Source: JALOOB01 sp040766655
GTDB taxonomy: Bacteria > Chloroflexota > Anaerolineae > CG2-30-64-16
Length of the DNA stretch: 64,000 nt
Direction of reading: 5' to 3'
Assembly: GCA_040766655.1 (NCBI GenBank)
Contig: JAXGQB010000009.1
Coordinates: forward strand, 248,001-312,000
Shown here: positions 8,080-14,972 of the stretch, one piece after another
Numbering within the stretch: the stretch's first letter is position 1
How the letters are laid out: each line of letters starts with the position of its first letter
Made by a program: the position numbers and the translations under genes
Notes under the pieces: generated by a model
What the model was told of the DNA's origin: nothing
The model's database searches: none
Seen by the model: only the letters and a program-made list of their open reading frames with translations

Positions 8080-8110
8080 AAAAAGGACTGGTTGAAGTTC
8101 AACCAGTCCT
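8080..8110 (-). terminator. Intrinsic terminator of the his attenuator
   Basis: A perfect 13-bp stem (8084-8096 with 8098-8110; minus-strand arm AGGACTGGTTGAA) is followed by a run of five T residues. It lies 25 nt upstream of hisZ and downstream of the leader peptide, the position expected of a transcription attenuator. Confidence 0.93.
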
Positions 8111-8155
8111 GGGGCAGGCGAAACCATGACGCCGGCTACGCCGTGCGCCTGCCCC
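8111..8155 (-). promoter_or_regulatory. Pause-type hairpin of the his attenuator
   Basis: On the minus strand GGGGCAGGCG (8146-8155), directly after the His codons, pairs perfectly with CGCCTGCCCC (8111-8120). The second arm abuts the terminator stem. A ribosome stalled on the His codons would cover the first arm. I do not see a strong classical 2:3 antiterminator by eye. Confidence 0.75.
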
Positions 8156-8192
8156 TATGGTGATGATGCAGTTGCGAGCTTGCAGATTTCAT
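8136..8192 (-). CDS. hisL: His operon leader peptide (HisL-like)
   Basis: An 18-residue peptide MKSASSQLHHHHRGRRTA with four consecutive His codons (8157-8168). A GAGGA ribosome binding site lies 11 nt upstream of the ATG. It is placed between a sigma-70-type promoter and an intrinsic terminator, as expected for a ribosome-sensed histidine attenuator: shortage of charged His-tRNA stalls the ribosome here and allows read-through into hisZ. The symbol is given by function; the sequence is not related to enterobacterial HisL apart from the His run. Confidence 0.88.
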   Translation of the reverse strand: MKSASSQLHHHHRGRRTA

Positions 8193-8219
8193 CAGGTCGT
8201 CATTCCTCGAACGGGGCGG

Positions 8220-8248
8220 AGTGTAGCACACGCCCATGGGCATGTCAA
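8220..8248 (-). promoter_or_regulatory. Promoter of the his operon
   Basis: Minus-strand -35 TTGACA (8243-8248), 17-nt spacer, -10 TACACT (8220-8225). Predicted transcription start is near 8213, about 20 nt before the leader peptide ATG. It begins about 20 nt beyond the purH stop. Confidence 0.8.
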
Positions 8249-8268
8249 ATGCCAAAAATGCCGGCGGG

Positions 8269-9804
8269 CTAATGGCGGAAGTGCCGCTCGCCGGTGAACA
8301 CCATCGCCATGCCCAACCGGTCTGCCGCAGCGATGGCCTCATCGTCGCGCAGCGATCCGCCGGGCTGAATGCACGCGGTGACGCCCGCGGCCGCTGCGGC
8401 CTCGATGCTGTCGGGGAACGGGATGAAGGCGTCGGAGCCCATCACCGCGCCCCGCGCCCGTTCGCCCGCGCGCCGAGCGGCGAGGTAGACGGAGTCGACC
8501 CGGTTCATCTGCCCGGCCCCCACGCCCACGGTGGCCGTGCCCTGCGCAAACACGATGGCGTTGGACTTGACGTGCTTGGCCGCCAGCCAGGCGAACGCCA
8601 GGCTGTGGCGCTCCGCCTGGGTGGGCTGCCGCTGCGTGACGACCTTCCACGTGCTCTCGTCCACCCCGCGCTCGTCGGGCGATTGCGCGAGCAGGCCGCC
8701 CTGCACGGAACGCAGGATCGGGCCGGCAGGCGCAGCCCCGCCCGCACGCATGACGCGGCAGTTCTGCTTGTGCGCGGCCAGCCACCCGAGCGCATCCGCC
8801 GTGAAGCCGGGTGCGGCCAGTACTTCGACGAACAGGCTGCCGATCTCCTGCACCAGCGCCAGGTCGACCTCGCGGTTGACCGCGATGATCGAGCCGTAGG
8901 CCGAAACGGGATCAGAGGCGAAGGCCAGGCGATAGGCATCGACCAGGCTGCCTGCAGCGGCCAGGCCGCTCGGGTTCGTGTGCTTGATGATGGCGACCGC
9001 GGGCTCGGCGAACTCCTGCGGCGTGGCCCAGGCCGCCTCGAGGTCGATGAGATTGTTGTAGCTCAACTCCTTGCCCTGAAGCTGCTCGAAGGCCGGCGCC
9101 GTACCGGTCCAGCGATAGAGCGCGGCCTCCTGGTGCGGATTCTCGCCGTAACGCAGCGACTGCACGCGCTGCGCGGCCAGGACGATCGTCCCGGGCAACG
9201 CCGGCGGGTGGCTGCCTGTGGACGTCTCTGCGTGCTGCCCCAGCCACGTCGCGATCGCGGCGTCGTAGGCCGCGGTGTGCCGGAATGCCTTCAGGGCCAG
9301 GCCGCGGCGCTGCCCGATGGTCAGCGCATGGGCCTGCAGCGCGGCCAGCACCTCGCCGTAATCCGCGGGATCGCACACGACCGCGACCGATTCGAAGTTC
9401 TTGGCCGCGGCCCGCAGCAGGGTCACCCCGCCGATGTCGATCTCCTCGACCGCCTCCTGCGCCGCCACACCCGGCCGTGCGACGGTCGCCGCGAAGGGAT
9501 ACAGGTTGCAGATCACCAGGTCCACGGGCGTGATGCCGTGCGCGGCGAGGTCCGCCAGGTGCTCGTCCGTGCGGCGGGCCAGGATGCCGCCGTGGATGGC
9601 CGGGTGCAGCGTCTTCACGCGGCCGCCCAGGATCTCGGGAAAGCCCGTGACCTGCTCCACCGGCGTGACGGCCAACCCGGCCGCCTGCAGCGCGCGGGCG
9701 GTGCCGCCAGAGGCAACCAGTTCGAAATCCAGCGCGGCCAGGCCGGCGGCAAGCTCGACCAGGCCGGCCTTGTCGTGTACGCTCAGCAGGGCTCGTCGTT
9801 TCAT
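8269..9804 (-). CDS. purH: PurH bifunctional AICAR transformylase / IMP cyclohydrolase
   Basis: A 511-residue protein performing the last two steps of IMP synthesis. The N-terminal cyclohydrolase domain (ALLSVHDKAGLVELA, LVASGGTARAL, VKTLHPAIHGGIL) and the C-terminal transformylase domain (LRYGENPHQ, SYNNLIDLEAAW, KHTNPSG, SDAFIPFPDSIE) are complete. The usual KHTNPCG reads KHTNPSG here. GGAGGA sits about 10 nt before the chosen ATG. The gene directly precedes the his operon, fitting the metabolic link through AICAR. Confidence 0.96.
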   Translation of the reverse strand: MKRRALLSVHDKAGLVELAAGLAALDFELVASGGTARALQAAGLAVTPVEQVTGFPEILGGRVKTLHPAIHGGILARRTDEHLADLAAHGITPVDLVICNLYPFAATVARPGVAAQEAVEEIDIGGVTLLRAAAKNFESVAVVCDPADYGEVLAALQAHALTIGQRRGLALKAFRHTAAYDAAIATWLGQHAETSTGSHPPALPGTIVLAAQRVQSLRYGENPHQEAALYRWTGTAPAFEQLQGKELSYNNLIDLEAAWATPQEFAEPAVAIIKHTNPSGLAAAGSLVDAYRLAFASDPVSAYGSIIAVNREVDLALVQEIGSLFVEVLAAPGFTADALGWLAAHKQNCRVMRAGGAAPAGPILRSVQGGLLAQSPDERGVDESTWKVVTQRQPTQAERHSLAFAWLAAKHVKSNAIVFAQGTATVGVGAGQMNRVDSVYLAARRAGERARGAVMGSDAFIPFPDSIEAAAAAGVTACIQPGGSLRDDEAIAAADRLGMAMVFTGERHFRH

Positions 9805-9915
9805 TGCGGGTGCTTCCTCCAACTGACAGGGAGTCTAATACCAACCGCCGCAAACTTACAAGCCGCGGCCATGCAGGCTACCTGGCGCCAGGCGTCTGGT
9901 GTCTTCGCGGGGAGA

Positions 9916-10389
9916 TCAGCGTTGCTCCGCAATCGGCGCGTACAGATCGAGGATCAACTCCTCATCCGGCGCGGGGAACGCCTCGTTGAGGTGCTCTTCC
10001 AGCCATTGATGGCCGGCATGGCCGTACGGGCCGGCCGCCAGCCACCCGACCAGCCCCTGCCAGGTGGAGGTGATGCTCGCGACGCCCTGGCACCGCGCAA
10101 CGGCATACAGACCACCCGCGAACTCCCGGACGGGCACTTCATCCGTCGACTCGACCTCCGGGCCGACGACCATCCACAGCTCGTAGCCGTAGTTCGGGCT
10201 GCCGTGCGAGGGGTTCGGGTTGTTGAAACCGAAGATGCGGTGCTGCCTGCGGTCCCGGAGGTAGCCGCGCGTCCCGGCCCATCCGGCCAGCATCTGTATG
10301 GCCGCATGCTCCGGCTCCGTCCCGAACCCATGAAAGCTCGCCACGCGCATCGGCTCGAGCCTGACGATTCGGACTGCAAGATCTTCCAT
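9916..10389 (-). CDS. GyrI-like / AraC effector-binding-domain protein
   Basis: A 157-residue stand-alone small-molecule-binding domain of the GyrI/AraC-effector-binding superfamily: N-terminal LEPMRVASFHGFG strand, central GYELWMVVG, and a late WLEEHLN and EELILDLYAPI ending typical of the fold. It has no DNA-binding domain. The ATG follows AAGGAG. It is divergent from the WYL regulator at 10515, so the two may share a ligand-sensing role, but the substrate cannot be read from the sequence. Confidence 0.75.
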   Translation of the reverse strand: MEDLAVRIVRLEPMRVASFHGFGTEPEHAAIQMLAGWAGTRGYLRDRRQHRIFGFNNPNPSHGSPNYGYELWMVVGPEVESTDEVPVREFAGGLYAVARCQGVASITSTWQGLVGWLAAGPYGHAGHQWLEEHLNEAFPAPDEELILDLYAPIAEQR

Positions 10390-10514
10390 GTGAACAACTC
10401 CTTCATGCTGCTGACGTCTTTCCGACGCTCTCGATTCCATTCTATCAGCGATTCCTGCCATCTTCTGTCAGGATTTTGTGGTAGAATCGAGGCATCATCC
10501 AGGCAAGGAACACC

Positions 10515-11519
10515 ATGCGCGCCGATCGACTGCTTTCCCTTCTCATGCTCCTGCAGAGCCGCGGCAGGATGACCGGCCGGCAACTCGCCCGCGAGCTGGA
10601 GGTCTCCGAGCGCACGATCTACCGTGACATCGATGCGCTCAGCACCGCGGGCGTGCCGGTCTACGGGGACCCCGGGCCCCAGGGCGGCTATCAGCTGCTG
10701 GACAGCTACCGATCCGATCTGACCGGGCTAACCGGCGACGAGGTGCGCGCGCTGTTCATGCTCAGCGTCCCACAGCCCCTCGCCGACCTGGGCGTCAGCC
10801 GGGAGTTGGCGGCCGCGCTGCGCAAGCTTGCTGCGGCGCTGCCCGGCGACCGTCGGGAGGACGAGCACCAGGTGCGGCGGCGTTTTCACCTCGATGCGGC
10901 CGGCTGGGACCAGACGGAGACGTCCGCGCCGCACCTGCCGGCCGTGCACCAGGCCGTCTGGCAGGATCGCCGGCTCTACCTGGCCTACCGCATCCACGGG
11001 TTGGCGGTGAACGTGGAACAGACGGTAGATCCCTATGGGCTGGTCGCAAAGGCTGGCGCCTGACACCTGGTTTACGCGGTTCGCGGCGCCATTCCCGGCG
11101 CAGCTCGGGGGGGCGATCAGGTGCTCCGGGTGCTGCCAGTCTCTGCGCTGCTCGATGCGCGGCTTACCGGCGAATCTTTCGAGCGACCCGCCAGCTTCGA
11201 CCTGGCGCAGTTCTGGAAGGAGTGGTGTGCCGCACGCGCGTCCGGCCGGATCCAATACCTCGTTACCTTGCGCGTGGCGCCGGACTTCCTCCCTGAGCTG
11301 CCGGTCCATTTCGGCGAGCTTGGCCGCGCCCGGCTCGCCGAGGCCGGCCCGCCGGATGCGCGCGGTTGGGTGACACTGCAGCTGCCCTTCGAGTCGCTGG
11401 ATTCGGCGCGGGCGCGCATCCTTGGCTTCGGGCGGGGAGTTGAGGTGCTGGCTCCGGCCGCACTGCGTTGGAGCATCGTAGACTACGCCGGGCAGATCAC
11501 GGCGCTGTACGGGGCCTGA
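10515..11519 (+). pseudogene. HTH-WYL transcriptional regulator interrupted by an in-frame TGA
   Basis: The reading frame encodes a YafY-type regulator of about 334 residues: an N-terminal winged helix (LLMLLQSRGRMTGRQLARELEVSER and TIYRDIDALS), then a WYL domain and a C-terminal dimerisation extension. Codon 183 (11061-11063) is TGA. Homologues have Trp here (the AWYLV-type motif; here A-stop-HLVYAVRG), and translation downstream of the TGA continues in the same frame to 11519 with good family character. A single TGG to TGA change explains it. It is therefore a recent nonsense allele, a sequencing error, or a truncated 182-residue product. Confidence 0.8.
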
Positions 11520-11594
11520 GAGGGTCGTCCGTTTTCTGACAGATCTTCGCCGGGCTCACTCCGCGCACGCGTGCGACGCTCTCGAACCAAACGC

Positions 11595-12278
11595 CTACCA
11601 CAGCCCGGGCAACAGCCGGTAGCGCGTCCGCTGCGCGTATTCCCGGTAACCCGGCAACTCTGCCTGGAGCGTGCGATCCTCCAGCGCGGTGCGAAGCACC
11701 ACTGCGCCGGCCGTCAGCGCGGCGGGTATGAACGCCCAGGCCGAGCCGAGCAGCAATGGCAGGGCCAGGTCGCCGATGAACCCGCCGGCGTAACCCGGAT
11801 GCCTCACCCACCGAAATGGGCCATCCGAGACCACGCTGTGGCCGCGTTCGTGCTGGATGCGCACGACGCCCGAGAAGAACCGGTTGGCCAACATAGCCCA
11901 TGCGCCGAGCAGATTCGCCAGGATCAACAGGATCGCGCCCACGATGGCGATCCACAGCGGCATAGCGGACGTCCAGCCGAAGCGTCGATCCAACCCGGCC
12001 ACGACCAGTGTCAGCAACGGGCCGTAAATGGCCACGATCGGCATCAACAGCCGGTCCCACGGCTTGGCATCCGCCTTCCCTACAGACGCGGCGCGCTCTG
12101 CCACCAGATCCGGGCTGTGGCGCGCGAGCAGGAGCCGGCTGCCGGCGGTCAAGATCACCGTGATGGCCACGTAGGCCCAGGCCATCGGCCAGTCGACCGT
12201 GCCGGCCGAAATGAACAACACGGCCAGCAGCAAAAGGACGAGAACGAGCATGCGCACGATCATCTGTGGAACCGTCAT
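11595..12278 (-). CDS. Isoprenylcysteine carboxyl methyltransferase (ICMT)-family membrane protein
   Basis: A 227-residue protein with about five membrane segments and the C-terminal signature SDGPFRWVRHPGYAGG followed by ELPGYREYAQRTRYRLLPG, the S-adenosylmethionine-binding region of the ICMT/phospholipid methyltransferase superfamily. Bacterial members methylate unknown lipids or small molecules; the substrate is not evident. The ATG at 12278 has GGAGG 9 nt upstream. It is downstream of, and probably co-transcribed with, the small membrane protein at 12348. Confidence 0.85.
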   Translation of the reverse strand: MTVPQMIVRMLVLVLLLLAVLFISAGTVDWPMAWAYVAITVILTAGSRLLLARHSPDLVAERAASVGKADAKPWDRLLMPIVAIYGPLLTLVVAGLDRRFGWTSAMPLWIAIVGAILLILANLLGAWAMLANRFFSGVVRIQHERGHSVVSDGPFRWVRHPGYAGGFIGDLALPLLLGSAWAFIPAALTAGAVVLRTALEDRTLQAELPGYREYAQRTRYRLLPGLW

Positions 12279-12347
12279 GATGGGCATCCTCCATTGGACG
12301 CGACCTGCCGGACGTCGCGACGCCCGGCAGGCCATAGCGGGGTGCAC

Positions 12348-12722
12348 CTAATTCTTTGCCATGAACCGATAGTAGCCGAGACCCAGGGCCAACAGGAGCC
12401 AGATGAGAACGAGAATCCAGCCCAAGCCGGACATCATGCCGCCCAGTTGGCCGATCAGCACGACCACGAAGCCCAATGTATCGGCGACAAACAGGCCTGT
12501 GACTGCAGCCTGCCGTCCTTCACTGACAGTTGCACCGCTGGCCAGCCAGCACAGGACGGCAATGCCCGTCAACAGGGCCCCGACAAGCCGCGCCATGATG
12601 ATACCAGAGGCGTCGAACGTCGCTCCGAACCATCCCATGAACGCAGCAGGCAGCAGCAGCAGCGCAAGACCCGATACGATCGAGATGACGGCCTTGATCT
12701 TCAGGAAGAGAGACAGCTTCAC
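12348..12722 (-). CDS. Small four-helix membrane protein, unknown function
   Basis: A 124-residue protein starting at GTG behind an excellent AAAGGAGGTG ribosome binding site. It shows four hydrophobic segments (about residues 10-30, 42-63, 72-93, 98-119) and no catalytic motif. I do not recognise the family. It precedes the ICMT-like gene by 69 nt; that gap contains a hairpin with arms CCTGCCGG/CCGGCAGG. Confidence 0.75.
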   Translation of the reverse strand: MKLSLFLKIKAVISIVSGLALLLLPAAFMGWFGATFDASGIIMARLVGALLTGIAVLCWLASGATVSEGRQAAVTGLFVADTLGFVVVLIGQLGGMMSGLGWILVLIWLLLALGLGYYRFMAKN

Positions 12723-13067
12723 GAGAGCACCTCCTTTAAAGCCGGTGAAAGCAACACCACCACGAACGCCGGCCGGGTGAGGAGGCGACGATGTCTGGGC
12801 CGGCAAACTGCACGCACAGCCACGACAAGCGACCATGGAATATGCCGGGCTGGGCATCCCAACCCGTCGAACCAGTGCGCGTACCGGGATGAGTCATTGG
12901 CACATGATGGACCCGCGCCGAACCGCGGACGCCAATGGCGCACTTCCGAATCTCAGGCTGCCTGCTGATTGTCCTCAATTATACGATAAAAGGCGCCTTG
13001 TGTCAAGATAGTCCGCTCTTTGCAATACCTTTGCAAGGCGCGTTGTGCGCAAACCGGCCGGGCCCAA
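12723..13067. other. 345-nt intergenic region with a consensus promoter and a long leader
   Basis: Between the EAD-trypsin gene and the small membrane protein. It contains one near-perfect minus-strand promoter (12978-13006), which would give the membrane-protein transcript a leader of about 250 nt. Just upstream of the -35 lies TTGCAA-N5-TTGCAA (around 13019-13036), a possible operator. I see no convincing gene or known riboswitch in the leader. Confidence 0.6.
12978..13006 (-). promoter_or_regulatory. Consensus sigma-70-type promoter
   Basis: Minus-strand -35 TTGACA (13001-13006), 17-nt spacer, -10 TATAAT (12978-12983): a full match to consensus. It drives the small membrane protein / ICMT pair with transcription start near 12971. 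Confidence 0.85.
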
Positions 13068-14153
13068 TCAATCGTCGTCGGGCAGAGGCGTCTTCCCCAG
13101 CGACACGCCCTGCGACTCAGCATGGGCGATGACCAGGTCGATGGGAATGCCCTCGTTCCAGGTGGGCACCCAAGCCTCGTCGCCGCTGTGGTGCAGGGCC
13201 ACCAGGTTCCAGTTCTGGTCGAAGCACGGCGAGCCGGACGACCCCTTCTCCGTGTTGGTCGAGTATCGCACACGGCGACCCTCGCCCTGCACGCCGATGA
13301 TCGCATCGGTGTCCAGCGCCAGCTTCATGGGTCGCTTCTGCGGGTGCTGGACGATGAACAGCGGATCGCCCTTCTTGAATGCCGGCGGGGCAGACGGCAA
13401 GCCGATCCAGCGCCTGGGATTGCCGTCCTTTGCGCCGCCCACCGGTGCGTTGCCCGGCTCTCCTGCCAGTTCGAGGATGGCATAGTCGAGATTCCCGGGA
13501 TCGGGCACGCCGCCCTGGTCCTTCAGGTCGACAGGATCATAGGGGCTCCACGCGACCAGCTTCGCCACCGGCACGTCGACCCCTTCGTTGATGGACGCCC
13601 CGTCGGGGTGCACCTTGAAATCAAAGCGGCAGGAGAGCGCCTCCGTGGGTTTCTGGGCCTTGGCCACTGCCTCGATGACGTGATAGTTGGTGATCACCGT
13701 ATTCGGGCCGACGAGAAAGCCCGTTCCGCGTCCCCCGCCGTCGAGATCCACGCGGCACACCTGGCCCATGATCCTGCCGGCCTTGCTGAGGAACACATCG
13801 ATGTCGAGCAGGGCCTTGGTCTTGTCGATGATGCTCTCCAGCCCGCCCCGGTCGGGCAGCCCCTCGGGCGCGATGGCGAGCATCTGGGCGTACTCGACGA
13901 AGATCGCCTCGACCGGCACCTCCTCGCGCGCCGCGTTCACCAGCCGATAAACCCATCCCCGCCGATTTGCCTCGTCGATGACGTCATGCACGATCGCGTC
14001 GTATGAGTCCGCCAGGGTGATGTTCCAACGAACCTTGTTCAGCCGCTGCTTGAGCATGCGATCGAACTGGCCCGGCGACATACGCGCCCGAATCGCCTCG
14101 CTTAGGCGCGAAAACTGAGTTCCTTCCAGCTCCAATTCCGGTCCGTTCGGCAT
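13068..14153 (-). CDS. EAD1-type effector protein with active trypsin-like serine protease domain
   Basis: 361 residues without signal peptide. Residues 5-95 form an all-helical effector-associated domain of the EAD1 type (GPELELEGTQFSRLSEAIRARM, FDRMLKQRLN, IVHDVIDEANRRGWVYRLV). Such death-domain-like adaptors tether effectors to NTPases. Residues 125-345 are a trypsin-fold protease with an intact triad: H158 (TNYHVIE), D223 (LDYAILEL), S308 (GSSGSP). It is the last gene of a four-gene minus-strand cassette. The presumed role is a cytoplasmic executioner protease recruited through EAD-EAD contacts with the NTPases encoded upstream; this is inferred from architecture. Confidence 0.85.
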   Translation of the reverse strand: MPNGPELELEGTQFSRLSEAIRARMSPGQFDRMLKQRLNKVRWNITLADSYDAIVHDVIDEANRRGWVYRLVNAAREEVPVEAIFVEYAQMLAIAPEGLPDRGGLESIIDKTKALLDIDVFLSKAGRIMGQVCRVDLDGGGRGTGFLVGPNTVITNYHVIEAVAKAQKPTEALSCRFDFKVHPDGASINEGVDVPVAKLVAWSPYDPVDLKDQGGVPDPGNLDYAILELAGEPGNAPVGGAKDGNPRRWIGLPSAPPAFKKGDPLFIVQHPQKRPMKLALDTDAIIGVQGEGRRVRYSTNTEKGSSGSPCFDQNWNLVALHHSGDEAWVPTWNEGIPIDLVIAHAESQGVSLGKTPLPDDD

Positions 14154-14171
14154 GTCAGTCTCCTTCCCGGC

Positions 14172-14891
14172 CTAGAACGGATAGACCTGGCCGATGAAGG
14201 CCTTATCAGTATCGGACAGGAACTTGTTCCAGCCGACCTCGAAGTCGCCGATCGTGATCTCCTGCGGCACGGGGTACATCATGATGGAGGTCGGATCGAA
14301 CTCGGAGAACTGGGTGAGCAGCCGGTTGTACTTCTGGAACACCTGGAAATCGACCTCTTCCCGGCTCCAGCCGTTGCTGGCATAGTACGCGTACGCCTTC
14401 TCCTTGTCCCACGGCACGCCGTGCTCGGGATGCTGGTGCTCGTGGATGCAGCCCAACGCGTGGCCGAACTCGTGCAGCACGACGCGGCTGACTTCTTCAT
14501 CGGGCGTGCTGCGCGTGAACCAGCCGTAGTTCATGGTCGGCGCGTGCTGGTTGAACCAGTGAAGCAGGTTGCTCGTGCCCATGTACGACCACGACCCCGC
14601 GCCCTTGATGAAGGCAATCCGCAGGACGGCCGGTCCCTCGGTGACGAAGCGCAACTTGATGTTGGCGTGTTGCTCCCACTCGTGGGCGTAGTGTTCCACC
14701 CGCTCCTGGATGCTCGTCTCGCCCCCCAGGAAGCGGACGCTGAGTGTGCTGCCCGGCCGCCATGCATGGATGACGGCCAGTTCGAGCGGGTTGGGCTCCT
14801 CTGCGAGGCCCTGTTCGTATGCCAGCTGCGCGGCCAGGCGCTCCATGTCGCCGGGCAACTCCTTGTCGATGCAAGCCTTGATCGTCTTCAT
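14172..14891 (-). CDS. Astacin-like (M12-type) zinc metalloprotease, cytoplasmic
   Basis: 239 residues carrying a complete extended zinc motif: H140, E141, H144 and H150 in HEFGHALGCIHEHQHP, and a Met-turn SIMMYP (202-207) typical of metzincins. Known astacins and matrixins are secreted with a prodomain; this one has neither signal peptide nor membrane segment, so it should act in the cytoplasm. GGAGGTG lies 5 nt before the chosen ATG. It lies 18 nt upstream of the EAD-trypsin gene and 81 nt downstream of the STAND gene. The substrate is unknown; the setting suggests a second protease output of the same system. Confidence 0.88.
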   Translation of the reverse strand: MKTIKACIDKELPGDMERLAAQLAYEQGLAEEPNPLELAVIHAWRPGSTLSVRFLGGETSIQERVEHYAHEWEQHANIKLRFVTEGPAVLRIAFIKGAGSWSYMGTSNLLHWFNQHAPTMNYGWFTRSTPDEEVSRVVLHEFGHALGCIHEHQHPEHGVPWDKEKAYAYYASNGWSREEVDFQVFQKYNRLLTQFSEFDPTSIMMYPVPQEITIGDFEVGWNKFLSDTDKAFIGQVYPF

Positions 14892-14972
14892 CGTTACACC
14901 TCCACGAAAAGCTCCACGCATTGTCCCCGTGCCGCGCCCGAACTGCGGCGCGTGGGGGGCAGGTGCACCCGA

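Noticed and set aside
8056..8248. T-box riboswitch upstream of hisZ
   Set aside because: No T-box sequence or specifier stem is visible; the four-His peptide plus terminator explains the region as a ribosome-mediated attenuator.
8236..10572. A 778-codon plus-strand frame antisense to purH
   Set aside because: It lies opposite PurH and the GyrI-like gene, is rich in Arg/Gly/His and has no family character, as expected of high-GC shadow frames.
11061..11063. Recoding of TGA as Trp in this organism
   Set aside because: TGA serves as a normal stop in several genes here, including hisC, hisD and pdhB-neighbouring reading frames, so the TGA in the WYL gene is a local event.
12736..12978. An 80-codon minus-strand frame in the long leader
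   Set aside because: Its apparent start lies within the -10 element, it lacks a ribosome binding site and it overlaps the start of the membrane-protein gene in another frame.
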